Positions 41,581 through 53,625 of a DNA stretch of 64,000 bases are shown one piece after another; position 1 is the first letter of the stretch, and the number at the start of each line of letters is the position of its first letter. Source of the stretch: Hirudinaria manillensis (taxonomy: Eukaryota; Annelida; Clitellata; Hirudinida; Hirudinidae). The position numbers and the translations under genes are program-made. The notes beneath the pieces were generated by a model, which searched no databases, was not told where the DNA came from, and was given only the letters and a program-made list of their open reading frames with translations. The stretch is from contig CM067535.1 of the NCBI GenBank assembly GCA_034509925.1, positions 4,267,001 to 4,331,000 on the forward strand, written 5' to 3'.

Positions 41581-44500
41581 TCATTCCTCCACGTTGCCAA
41601 AATTGACTTGGACGACGTGTTCCAGCCAGTTGACCTCCGCATCCTTCGTCTCCTTATCGGGGATGGTCACCATCCTCTTTGTGTAGTTGTGGCGCATGCG
41701 GAATGCGACCTAGACGACCGTTAGAAAGCATCAATACCGATTTGAAAATTCGGTTTAAAAGTTAATCTATTAGTGTTTAAATTAGATTGGTATTATTACT
41801 TTAAGAGAAACTTGGTATTATTAAGTTTTAAGAGATTAGTATTGTAGTTAAAAACAACTAATTTTAAGCTTATTTAAAATTTAAAGAAATGACAAAATGC
41901 CACCAGAACTAGAACCCATTTGTCCCCATTTCTCAAGACATTTGTTAATGGAAGAAAACATTATAATTAATTGCAAATTAGGAATCATTCTAAACCCAGA
42001 AAGGTCAAGTTCCTTGACCTATGACCTCACCTTGACTTCCCCATCGTCGTGGAGTGGGGTCACAGAAGCGAATACACCCAACTTGTTGGCTCTTCGGAAT
42101 GCTACCAAGCTGTGGGTCGGTAGAGAAGAAGGTTTGTTGTAATTATTTAGGTTTAACATAATTCTTTCTATTATTATTATCATCATCATTATCATCACTC
42201 AACAATAATAATCAATAAAATAATGTCTTACATTTCTATAGCAATAAACTCAGATTGAACACAAGTTCTGCCTGATAAACATAACGTCATCATAGCGACG
42301 CAGTCACATCGACATTCACATAACTGCGGTGGTTAAGTAATTAATTAAAGAATTAATTAACGATCGAGTGACCCTCGAACCTTAAGTCATCTTCGAAGGT
42401 CGGCGACTCCTCCAGTTCTGACCCGTCCTCCATCCTGCCCAGCTGGAGCTCGCTTTCTGGAAGCACGATCTGTCGATCGATGGAGAGGATGAATGAAAGG
42501 AGACCAGAACTGAACGTCGTCATTAAGAAGTTCGTTACTACAACCACGCATAACTCTAGCAGCCATCACAATCATTGCTATACGCTCCTTTGAATTTATT
42601 CTATTATTAATTATTAATATATAGGTTCGGTTTTAACTTTATCTAAGGGTTTATTTTAAATCAAACATTAAAATATCAATAATATAACAAATGTTTACAT
42701 AACATCTCCATGTTATGCTACTCACCCTGGCAGTTGTGAAGTCATCTTGGTCTGGGTCAAGTGGGTGCAGAGTGACACTGACACTGACCTCTAGAGGGTT
42801 CGTAAAGGTGAGTACCACCTGACTAGTCTGTGGTCAGAATTAATTATAATTACACTGACACTAATAATAATTATTATTCATAAATATTCATGAAGACTCT
42901 AAATACAACCACAGTCATTCATTATTTGTTATTAATGCTTCTGCATTACTTCCCCTCACTGAGTTGCAAATGAATATGCATGAGTACCTGGTTTGCCTTC
43001 AGTACTGGAAGGCTCATGATCCTAACTTCTGGGATATGATGACTAGGAAGAAATAAAACAATAACAATAATAACAATAACAGTTGAAATAATTAGTTTAT
43101 CTATGGTGGTAGTAACCCACAAATTAATTTTATTACTATCATTATTATTATTGCTGTTACTATTATCATCGTTAGATTAAATTTTCTCTGGAAATGATAA
43201 CTATTCATACATGGCCACCAATTGAATCTTGAACTTGATGGCTGATGGATTGTATTCTGGCCTGCACAGGTTATGCTCGCATTCCTTAAAACATTAACAT
43301 AATTAAGCGATCGAGTATTAATATATTCGATCGTTGGCATGCAAATTTCACTCGTTATAAATTCACAATCAAGTCCTCCGATCACTGTCTAATTCAAGAT
43401 TTCCCCGAGAGCTACCGACCTTGCACCTCTGTGACCTCTTGATGAGCATGTGCTTGTGGGTCGGGTAGAGGTCCTGGGCCGTGATTGGCTGGAACTCCGG
43501 GTTAGCCAGACGTTGCTTGATGTTGTTCACTATCGTTAATGTGGGACATGAAACCATTGTTAATGTCCTTGTTGATCATCAAAGTCATAGTTAGCTAGTG
43601 CATTGTATAATAAAAGAGCTCATATTATTAATATTTTATTATCAATAACAATAACAATAATAATAATAATACTGTTATGGATGTTGATCACATCATCTGG
43701 CAAAGATTTTACTTAAAGTTGATAGTTTCAAAACAAAAAGATTAATTGGTTTAAGCGATGACGACAAAGCCTTTATAAATGAATAATGTCAATTTAATAA
43801 AATGATTTATTAATATTATTATTATTATTATCATCATCATCATCATCCTAGAAAACCTTGGGCCAGGTTCAACGGTTTGGTGAAGTAATCATTTGGCAGC
43901 TCAGGAAATTCCTCTGAAGTCTTGCTTGGCTCAATCTCTGGCAGGCTGATGTCACTTTGGTCCTTTCTATTGGCCATGTCATGTCATTGATTGATGTGTT
44001 ACACGATTACATATATTTCATTTCACATATAATAAAGCAGTCTGCCATACAACATTATGCTAAAATGGTAGCATTATGAGGCCATGATACCATTATTATT
44101 ATTAATATTAATTTAAATCAATCAATAATTTAAATCGATATGGATCATCACCGTCCGATCGCTTATCAATTCTTGCATGTACACAACTGAACAAAGATGT
44201 TCAGTGAGAAAGTACAGCACTGAAAGCACTTATCACTAACATGAGATTAAGGCTAAGCCCTGCACGCCTTTTGACAGCCAGATGTCCAAAGCCATACTTA
44301 TCCTGTAAGAAAAAGGATTCATCATACCAAGAGATCTGATACTATGTTGATCATTTTACCTTATATATTATTATTAATAGTGTTATTATTATTATTATTA
44401 TTATTAGTTATTATTAATCATTATCGAGGAGAAGCAATGCTGACTGGAAGCTGGAGGTAACTCTTCCTTCTGAATCTCTTCTTCTCTTTCTCTTGGAGTT

Positions 44501-45860
44501 CCTTAAGTGCAAACTGCTTGTAATAGTCTATCAGAGAGGCTATCTGTTGACCAATAAATAAAACTTCAGTCCATTTCAAGTCTTATTATTAATTAGTCTT
44601 TGTAATTCCTAACCTCTATGGTTCGTTTACGCATTTAGATATCTCAAACAATGATACTGACAGGTTTACTAAATATATTCAAGTGAATATTATAGAAAAC
44701 ACTGTCAATACATACTTTCATTACTTTAGATTACAAGCACTTAACAAACCCTCTGTGCATGGGGGTTGACTTGATCAGGCCACCCACCAGAAGCTAGAAA
44801 TGTATGTGTATCATCAGATTGGAATTATTGCTGTTATTATTATTATTTTATTTTTATCCAAAATTAATTACAAATTCAAATCTCTATCTCGTAGTAATAA
44901 AAATCACAAATGCAGAATTATCATTGCCATGAAGACCTACTTAACTGAAAGTCAATACTAAATAGTCTCCTTGAAATGAGATAAAAGATAGCTTATTTCA
45001 TCAAAACAGCATCTATGCAATTTAAAATTACAAATCTAACTGTAAAATATAGAATTTTAAAACAAAAAACAACAAAAAGAAATCAGACATGTTTTATGTA
45101 TCCATAATTTTAATTCATTTTACTCACAGACTGACTGGTCCTTGATGCCAACATCTCTAGATGTCCACCTGCAGAAGCCACAAGCGAGGTAGAAGGCTTT
45201 CCTGGGGGTGCCCGGACCCTCGGAAGTGGGGTCCTCCATCATGACAGAGGTTGCCCTTACCGACAGGGCGTTGTTGCAGCTAGGACAGTCAAAACAACTG
45301 GCACATCTGGTAATGGAAACAAAAACATGTGACATTGAAAACATCTGACCGATTTCTTGAAGTTATGCTTCAAGCACTTCAATGATGTGAGCATATTTTA
45401 CACAGAACTAACACTGAAGTTGTACGTAAGTGGCAGAAAAAATTAACTGACATTAGGTAAACAATAAATGCTAAATTTTGCTGCTCATCAACCGACTTAG
45501 AAACTAGGTATTGCGTCTATTATTCTTGTAACCTGTTCTTTCTTGCTTTTGCCTCAGCTGCTGGCATATTTTCTAGGCAGTTGGGACAGTACAAAGAATC
45601 AACCTTTCGTAAATAAAGAATGATACAACTGAAATGTCTTAAATGTGATTATACATACAAGAATACAAAACAAGCTTTAAATGCATTGATTTCCAGACAC
45701 CACAACTATGAATGAGAATCAAAGGAAAAATTACTTCATGGAAGACGCATAATTTTGACCTCAGCTCCAAACAATGTCTACAAAAGGCCAGTTCGCATAG
45801 AGGTGCAATAGCTCCATTAGAAACATATTTCACGCACTCCGTGTTCATAAAAGTAGCCAT
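41581..45860 (-). CDS. DCTN4: Dynactin subunit 4 (p62), fourteen exons
   Basis: Component of the pointed-end complex of dynactin, which tethers cargo and caps the Arp1 filament. Exons: 45735-45860, 45533-45603, 45128-45306, 44750-44793, 44445-44543, 44237-44302, 43857-43962, 43420-43529, 43211-43284, 42988-43042, 42726-42827, 42373-42469, 42031-42101 and 41581-41709; together 442 residues (human 460). The N-terminal cysteine-rich zinc-binding region is intact ([45 protein letters not shown]), followed by the coiled-coil-like basic segment ([14 protein letters not shown]), [42 protein letters not shown] and the C-terminal [16 protein letters not shown] and FRMRHNY strands. Short exons and one acceptor (AATAGAAAG|GAC at 43962) were chosen by frame. 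Head-to-head with MRPL17. Confidence 0.93.
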
Positions 45861-46252
45861 ATTCGCCTCTGTTTATTTTTAAATATCAAGCCCATCAATG
45901 TAACATTCAGCAGGCCTCTTCTTTATAGCAAATCTATTTTTTAATAAAATTAAAATTTATTTTTAGGTTTAAAACAAAAAATTTGAAGGGCCTCAGCAGT
46001 CAGAAAATTAGAGATCAACTTCACTGCAAAGAAATTTCATTAAAATGTTTAATTAATATTATTTTTTACTATTTAATACTAATTTAGTAAAAAATTTCAG
46101 AAACAATTTGTTACTAAAATATATTTTATTGTTTTCATAAAGCTTAAAGTAGAGCATTGGTAAAGGTTACTTTAGCTTGACATTGTTTACTTTAGCGGAT
46201 AAACGATATTCGGGTATTGGTGTCTGCCATCTGTCCGAAATTTAAAAAAAAG
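45861..46252. promoter_or_regulatory. Divergent intergenic region, probable bidirectional promoter (DCTN4 / MRPL17)
   Basis: 392 bases between opposite start codons. AT-rich, with no core promoter element I could name. The call is from gene geometry. Confidence 0.5.
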
Positions 46253-47255
46253 ATGCTAAGGATCGCTTTCAGAAACCGTCACCGTAACTTGCCTAAGGCT
46301 GAAGGGCCAGGCAGTGGACCTCAGGGAAGGATAAACAGAATGAGAAGAATAGTCACGGATTTGTATAGATACGAAAGGATTGAGGAAAAAACATTCTATC
46401 TAGATGAAGCTAGAGGCTATGCTGAGCTGGTTTGTAGATTTAATAGTCGAAATGTTTCTAATCCAATTTCTCTTACCAAATATGTAATTCTAATTTTGGC
46501 TTTATAATTAAAGATCATCGCACAAGCTATAAAGCATGGAGACAAACACAAACCAACTATGGAAATGCTTGATTATTGGCTTTTGGTTGGTTTTTTTTAT
46601 TAACTAACATTATTATGTTATATTGTTTCATATGCAAATTTTATTTTAATTTATGGCTTGCTAATTAATGATGTGGCTTATGTTTATAATAGCTTGGACT
46701 ACTAAACCTAATAATTTAGCCCATTATTGATTTTAATTCATTAGTCATCTAAAACTTTTGGTTCTTAACCAATTTTCAGGAGAAGGATATGATCCACAAG
46801 CTCTTTAAGGAAATTGTCCCAAGGTTTGCAAACTACAATACATTTTACACAAAACTGTATCAAATACCCAGAATTATGCCTGGCAAAGCAATTGATCAAG
46901 GAATTCTGGAACTCAAAGGTGAGAGTTTGCAACTGAATCAGACCAATTAGGTGTATAATGGTGTACCACACTGTTTTACACATCTGTCTCATACTAATGC
47001 TGAGCTAAAAAGCATTTGGAAATATTATCATATTTGCTCTATCTTTAAATTCTTCTCTTCTGGTTATTAGATAACCCGTTACCTCCAGTAATTACGAAGT
47101 ATCCCATAATCAAGAACAACATAGTCAACGTCTTGATGGACGAAGTCCGGAAAGAGTCGGAGGAAAGCGTCCGACTAAAGAAGGAGGAGTTGTACAACTC
47201 CAGTCGAAGGATGTATCCGGAAGATCCCAAGCAGGGAGAAGGGACGAGCGTTTGA
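46253..47255 (+). CDS. MRPL17: Mitochondrial large-subunit ribosomal protein bL17m, four exons
   Basis: Structural protein of the mitoribosome large subunit near the exit tunnel. Exons 46253-46429, 46514-46585, 46780-46918 and 47071-47255 give 190 residues (human 175). The N-terminus is basic. The bL17 core is clear: GPQGRINRMRRIVTDLYRYE-RIEEKTFYLDEARGYAE, then HGDK...MLDYWLLEKDMIHKLFKEI-VPRFANY, TKLYQIPRI and the divergent Lys/Glu-rich tail. An upstream non-ATG extension of the frame exists, but the ATG at 46253 gives the expected N-terminus. Confidence 0.92.
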
Positions 47256-47442
47256 ACGACGCAATGATAAGAACTACATGAATTATCAATGCCAATTACT
47301 TTCAATAAATGTCAACAAAACTACATATCCCGTCATGTTCCTGACTCCGATGGTTTTCGTGGAATTTTTGAATGATTTTCGGTGTTGAGCAGCAGAAATT
47401 TATTAATTGGAACCATAAATTATGCAGATTATGAGATGAAAC

Positions 47443-47823
47443 CTAGGAGAAATGATATTGAACGTTTGAGTCGTTATAGTCAGCACCGGTTATCAGCAGC
47501 CGACGATAGTGATAATCGAAATTGAGCCGACAACAGATGTTCTCGTAAATGTAGATTCCCAAACATTCATGATAGGACATAAGACTTCCAATGCATAGCA
47601 TCACATCCTGACATATGAACCAACAAGATTTATAATTAACAAAACGTGTCATTAAAAGCTTCATCATAACAATCACAACAAGAGAGACTTGTACATTTGA
47701 ACGAACTAAGGATCGTCCTTCGAGAATCACGATTGAAAGAAGAGTGCAAATGAAAACTAACGGCGAAAAGATCAGTTGATTAGAATAGGCTTGGAAATAT
47801 TTAATTCCCGCTTCATACCGCAT
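47443..47823 (-). CDS. Small unrecognised membrane protein, probably two exons
   Basis: ATG at 47823, stop at 47443. The frame is open throughout (126 codons), but a GT-AG intron of 87 bases (47608-47694, donor AAAT|GTACAAG, acceptor TATGTCAG) can be removed in frame, giving 97 residues. The N-terminal exon holds a strong membrane segment (NQLIFSPLVFICTLLSIVIL). The second has a weaker hydrophobic stretch with several cysteines (DVMLCIGSLMSYHECLGIYI then YENICC) and a polar C-terminus ending YNDSNVQYHFS. No family recognised. Unspliced reading adds a second hydrophobic run (VSLVVIVMMKLLM). Its stop lies 187 bases from the convergent MRPL17 stop. Confidence 0.5.
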   Translation of the reverse strand: MRYEAGIKYFQAYSNQLIFSPLVFICTLLSIVILEGRSLVRSNVQVSLVVIVMMKLLMTRFVNYKSCWFICQDVMLCIGSLMSYHECLGIYIYENICCRLNFDYHYRRLLITGADYNDSNVQYHFS

Positions 47824-48341
47824 CGCGTGTGGCAGGCGTCTGCTACTGAATAATGATTAAAAAATCAAAGACAAAAATCTGTGTAATGATCCCCTGAAGA
47901 AATGTGGGGCAACTTAGTGGGGGCCATTTTGAAAATTAGTAAATGATATCTAATTTTGACATAATATTCAAAATGACATCACAACTGATCATTGGGGGTG
48001 GGAAAAATGCAATCAATGTGAAACAGCACATGCAGGTAGAGTGAGAATGACAACAGAACAAATTGCTTTTTTACCAATTTGCTTCAAAAAGTTAAAAGTT
48101 TAGTGATAATGATCAACGACAATAGCACTAATACTTGGTGCACTCATCTGGCATTTCGCCAAAGTTTTATATATTACTTCTAAATATATTTACGAGATGA
48201 TAATTACAACTTGATGGCGGCTGCAGAAAAGGACAGGTTAATAGATGGATACAATACTGTACATCAACATGAGATACAAGGCTCCTAACTCGAAAGTACG
48301 TAACTCAAAGACGACCTCAGATCGTGTCTGACCCGACCTAT

Positions 48342-50088
48342 TTAAGATTTAAGAAGGCTCGTGAGATCGGGTCGTCCGATCTTCACGAGAGCAGAGGTCA
48401 AGAGTTCGAGGCTCCCTTCGGCACTGCCCGACCTGGATTCCCTCCAAATCCACAGCATTCTGAAGGCACCTTGGTAGTTCATCGATCCTTCAGAAGCCAT
48501 AATGTCAGAGACATCTTCTTTTGCGACTTTCAGTTCCTTGGCGAGTTTGTCCCAGACATCCCCGATCTTTTTGGCGAGGAGAAGGAGATGCCTGTCATCA
48601 AGGCCTCCTTGATGAATAAAAATGTGATCATGTGACTTAGGGCACGGTTAAGTATTAATTTAATTCCAATTAAAATCACGATTAAGAAAATTACGAAAAT
48701 ATTAAAGTACCAATCGACCCACCACTTTCCGGGCAGGAGGATTCAGCAGCAGGAGGCAAAAACGGAGAGGCGGCAGCAGCTTCAAGATTCTGATCCTTCG
48801 ACGCGAGCTGGGGGATCTCGGCAGCCGAAGCACCACCGCCCTCTCCGCTGATCGTCCTTGTTTTTGCCGCCGGAACGGAAGTCCTGCCACTCCTTGGCGG
48901 AGTCACTCGGGCTCTTGAGGATCCGCCAGAGGTGGCCGCATCCTGCTCTGGATTGAGAGATTTTCCGATGCTCGAGAGGTCAAAAAGGTCTTCCTTAGAA
49001 TCACCTTCATTGAAAAGATATTTAAAGGTAAAAATATTTGATGGCCAAAAATAAATAAATCAGGTAATAATCTAACGGTGAAGGATGGTGTCAACTTTTT
49101 CTACCAGTTCATTCAGATCGAGCTTTCTCAGTGCAGGAGTCAGTTCATCAATGACAAAGGAGTTTCCCTTCAGTTCCTGAAAAAATATTCATTAAATTTT
49201 CATTTATTTCTAAACATCAAAATTGCATTATTTCAGACTAAATATTAAATTTTAATGTATAACCAACAAATATAAGCTAACAATTGCCATTGCTTACCTT
49301 CCAACTCATGAGACTTTTGTAAGGCTGCATCAAAGGAGTCTGTTTTTCAATAAGTTTAATCTCCCCTTCAACCTTATCTTTGTCCAGTCCTTCAGTCAGT
49401 AGATGGAACAATTCCTTCCATTTAGCTCCTAGAGGTCTGCAGATTTCACGAAATATCTTGTTGGTCTTCAGGATATCTGATTGTGCTGTCAGCACCTAAG
49501 AATATGAAAGCCACAGAATGTCAATTCAAAAACTAAGAATGAAAAGTAATGATGGTAACAAACCCTGTCAGACAACTGGGTAGTGAGGTTTGATTCAATT
49601 GATTCCAATTTCTGACTGAAGACGTCACGTACATCGTTCTCGAGCCTTGAAAAGTGCATTTGCATTTGTTGGTTGATGTCATCTTGAATCTAGGAAGGGT
49701 ATTTAGAATTATAAAAGAATAATATTTCTGCGATGGCGCACGCCACACAATTGCGATGCAAATATACAATATTTAGGAGAATACTTCGCAGTTGTTACAA
49801 TAATCGAAATGAGTTTAAAATACAACGTTCAGATTATTAATGGTAAGAAGTAAGAATAAATAAGCTGTAGACTTCGTGATTTCCATTACTTAGAGTTTAT
49901 ATTGCCATCCGTATATGTCCGCAGTTGTTGCGCAGAGACAATGCCATGAATCAGATGGAAAATCATTACTTAACGAAAGCCACAATTAATTCTACCTCTT
50001 TAGCAATTGCTGCTCCGTCCGGCAATTCCAAATCTTCTTCAATTTCTTCAGGTTCCACGAATTTCTCGTCTTTCTTGTCGTCTGCCAT
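48342..50088 (-). CDS. Death-domain protein with helical N-terminal half, six exons
   Basis: Exons 49996-50088, 49564-49689, 49298-49495, 49077-49176, 48711-49004 and 48342-48607 join in frame to 358 residues. Residues 1-31 are acidic (MADDKKDEKFVEPEEIEEDL). Residues 32-172 are predicted long helices, likely coiled coil (FSRLENDVRDVFSQKLESIE; IFREICRPLGAKWKELFHLL). Residues 173-270 are a low-complexity Ser/Ala/Pro/Arg linker in locally GC-rich DNA. The last exon is a Death domain: LDDRHLLLLAKKIGDVWDKL, EDVSDI, then FRMLWIWRESRSGSAEGSLE and LTSALVKIGRPDLTSLL, matching the six-helix pattern with conserved W's and the closing KIGRPDL. Such domains mediate homotypic assembly in apoptosis or innate immune signalling. 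The combination with this N-terminus was not recognised as a known orthologue. Confidence 0.85.
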
Positions 50089-53000
50089 CGCTCGGTGCCA
50101 CCAACTATCTTTCCGCTATTGACGGTTCTGAGTAAACACAGGCAAAACTTCGAGGCCCAAGTTCAGCAGAAGAATGTAGACTCTAAATTATGTTATTCAC
50201 TAAATCCGCCTACTTTTCTTTTAAACTTAATCTAGGTTTTGTATCTATAAATAATTATTAAAATCCTTTACAGTTTTCTCCGCTTGCTACTATTATTGAA
50301 GCGCACCATAATAAACTCCCCGACCTACTTTTAGCACAAACTATCAACACGATAAATTATTCTTCTGATTGGCAAGTACGATTTTTAATTACCACTTAAT
50401 TACATACCCAGCCATCCCACTCAAAGATAACCCAATAAAAGTCACTAGTTTGTTAGGGAGACAAGGACATCTGCTTTTAATTTTTTTTTTGAGCAATTAA
50501 ACATTATTCTAAAGCAACAAAAAGCTTCGCATGAAAGCATCACAACAGAATGCAACTCGTCTTCGAACCTGTGAAACAATTATTAAAAATATAATGCAAA
50601 AAATTGTGCAAAATTGTGTAAAATGCATTGAAAAGTAAGGTATGATTTGATTTACAATGACAAAATCTTTCAAAATATTCACAAAAAGTTTTCAAAAATA
50701 CGAAATCGTGCTAATCAAGATATCACAGATGCACTGAATGACTAGTGATAAAAACAAAATATGTCAAAACTTAAAGCACCATTGTCGAGGCATGGCAACA
50801 AACGGCAGAGCAAAACTGGCCAATTTGATAAAATTTACATTGACCCAGAGAGAAATCTTGATTTTCACATGTCATCACACCGATTACTCGAGCAACTTGT
50901 AAATTTGATTTAAGCTTGATAAACTTTAAGAGTATGTAAATGATGAAATAATAAAAATGGTCCCAACAATGAGTAAATGATCTTTCTAATATTGGCTTAT
51001 GTTTCATTTAAAAAATGATCTCCACCATCCTAGCCATGATCTCACAGTGGTACATCGGACCAATAGCAACAAGCCTTCTAAGAGCAAATACCACATCATC
51101 AGTTTCTGATTGCAAATCATACAAGTGACACCAAAATGCTGAAAATATTAGTTGGAGATAATTCATGATTTCAAGCAACAGTAGAACATTTTTGCAAAGA
51201 CAAAGTGCATGACCAAAGTTGCCATCTGCAATGCCAAGGTGATACCAAGTGCTCTGTCCAAAACCAGTCTCGTAAACGTTTTCTGACTGCACTTCCGTCT
51301 ACAGGAGCTTCTGACCAGAGTATTTTGCAGAAATGCATAGTTAAAAAACCTATTGTTAGATGTAAATTTTCAAAAAAAATTCGACCCTCTCTCTATCCAA
51401 ATTCTACGGCAATCAAAGTATTGCCCATTTGACCCGCTTCTCAATCCCAGTAGGTTATTTATCAAGAAATTAATTCTAAAAATCTATAAATTTAAATTAA
51501 TCATGAAAAATGCAGTATGAGATCTTGACTAATTATTAAACAAGAATTAATCAGCATTTATGCAAAGACATTCATAACTGACTTTTAAATATTACTGTGT
51601 TAACGATAACAATAGTCTGTCCATGGCTTTCTGAGGACAATTTGTATCATCAATTTGAAAAAGTTAATAATTATTAATATATTATTAATACTTGTGGCGC
51701 CAATGTGTTTAACGGTGCAATTGGCTTTGCTATTGAGCAACATAATTGAGGCTGTTGTGTCCAAATGCTTGAGATTGCAAACAAACAAACGAACAAAAAA
51801 CGATACAAACTCGGATACGATACAAAAATGTGATGCATCACAATGCATAAATAAATAACAGAAGGCGTTAATGCTAGCTTCTGGGCAAATGCAGAGCAGG
51901 TGCAGTGAGTTCAACTTATTTGATGAAACCATCAAAACAAGAACTACCAATGGATTGACATTTGACATTTCAGCATCCAAAAAAATTATTGCAGTAGAAG
52001 GCAGACCTGGGTTCAAATCCAGTTAAGGGCAACGTCTCAAGGCACTTTAGCGATTAAAAAAATATTTTAAAATATCTGTAGAGTACACTGTAGCCATCCC
52101 TTTGACATAATCTTAAATCTAATTGCCTACTAAGTTTTATTAGGCCTATCTCTTGGCTTACAAAAATTAATGTCATTAATTATTCATCAGAAAACTTATT
52201 TATACAACACAGGCAAATATCTTTAAATATTTATAAAATAAATAAAAAAAAATATAATAAAAACTGTCTACTAAAGAAATAAATGTTACTAGTTAATACA
52301 AAGGTTGATATATTCAATGCATGTTTAACAATAGCAACATTTTCCATAAATTGTAATGAACTTAACAATAATTGCCTTGAAGTATAATTTTATATTAACA
52401 TTATAATAAAAACGAGGTGATGATGATGATGCAACCATCTTCATCACTTCAAGGCCATCAGCAACCAAATTTCCTGATACCTCTGCGATCAGTATTTCCT
52501 GATACCTCTGCGATCAGTTTCTGCAGATGAAATGCATTCATGAAATGTTCAACAAAATCCACACCAGCTGCCTCACCTGCCCAGCACACCACATTATTAT
52601 CCAAATAATATACAATTACGATGGTCCTATTAAAAATTTTGTATCCATTATTTACTTTACCGAGTCACAAACACGCATGCTCATCCAATTTACACTCGGC
52701 AAACGCATGCCTCGACAAATTGGTGCTTAGATGTCATAATTCATTTATAACATTAATTTAATACAAAAAAAGATGTCAGTGGCAAACAATGCTAGGGAAA
52801 ACAAACATACAAATGATATGGTGATGGAATGCATACAAAATGCCCAATGCAAGAATAGACGGAAAGCTGCCTAGCTAAAATCAAAAACAGATGCTTGCAC
52901 TCAGGAGCCTAGTAATACCTGATTTGGCCAAAATTCCTAAGCAAGAATTGCTAGCACTTGCTCCTAGGCCAAAACCCATTAGGGGCAAAGAGAAGAAGTG

Positions 53001-53135
53001 ACCATAGCAGCAAAGTAAAACAAAGCGATGGCAGAATAAAGATAATAGAAAGACAAAATTATGAATGAAGATGCAAAAAAACCTCTTCGGCAATGAACCC
53101 TCTTCTTCTCCACTGGCGACGGGCGACCACTTAAG
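50089..53135. other. Gene-poor interval of 3 kb
   Basis: AT-rich. Minus-strand frames at 51008-51292 and 51600-52016 and plus-strand frames at 51205-51432 and 51655-51858 overlap one another and lack named domains. The frame at 51008-51292 has a possible acceptor (ATATTTTCAG|CATTTTGG) and a protein-like ending (ALRRLVAIGPMYHCEIMARM), but no upstream exon was found. A 25-base unit (ATTTCCTGATACCTCTGCGA...) is repeated in tandem at 52469-52518. Confidence 0.5.
52469..52518. repeat. Two perfect tandem copies of a 25-base unit
   Basis: ATTTCCTGATACCTCTGCGA plus TCAGT occurs twice head-to-tail with no visible mismatch, suggesting a recent duplication. Confidence 0.9.
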
Positions 53136-53360
53136 ATGCCGCGCCACGACGGCAATCCATTTTCGATGCGAGACTTGCTCCGAAGAGAAGAAAACGAGAC
53201 ACGAGAGATTGTAAACGGTAAAAAACTGTTGCCAATCGACGAGTTTGTTTTAAAACGTGGAACGAAGACAAGAACTCCAGTCTCGAGGAAGCAAATGGAG
53301 CTCTACAGACACATAATCACACGCACGCACTTCGAAGGAGGATCTAGTAGTAGTCACTGA
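53136..53360 (+). CDS. Putative 74-codon single-exon gene, unrecognised
   Basis: ATG-to-TGA frame beginning MPRHDGNPFSMRDLLRREEN and rich in Arg, Glu and Lys, with a polar Ser/His end. Local GC content is higher than the surrounding DNA and composition is protein-like. No membrane segment or domain. It could be a genuine small gene, the last exon of a longer one, or a chance frame; the opposite strand is also partly open across the start. Confidence 0.35.
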   Translation: MPRHDGNPFSMRDLLRREENETREIVNGKKLLPIDEFVLKRGTKTRTPVSRKQMELYRHIITRTHFEGGSSSSH

Positions 53361-53625
53361 GCAAGAGCTTCCTGGCGAGTGAATTCCTCCTCAAATATCT
53401 TTCTTGTTGGTAAACACAACTATATACAAACGTGACATTCAACAGTCAGTGAGGATAGTAATCTGATCTAATTCATCACTGTCATCAGTAAAAGTAATGT
53501 TGCCAAATGACTTGTTTTTATCCCAAATCATCTGAACTTAATGTTTTCTTCTTCATTACGACAATGAAAAATATATCTTATTTTATAAACACTCATATCT
53601 TGACTATTTATAACTGGGCAGTTCC

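Noticed and set aside
46217..46252. Upstream non-ATG extension of the MRPL17 frame
   Set aside because: No ATG in the extension; the ATG at 46253 fits the family N-terminus.
51990..52045. GGTTCAAATCC resembling a tRNA B box (possible tRNA or SINE)
   Set aside because: No A box at the right distance upstream, no cloverleaf pairing and no A-rich or repeated tail seen, so a chance match is likely.
52881..53147. Minus-strand frame beginning MARHLKWSPV
   Set aside because: It begins at a non-ATG codon, has a Phe-rich translation from A-rich DNA, and overlaps a better plus-strand frame.
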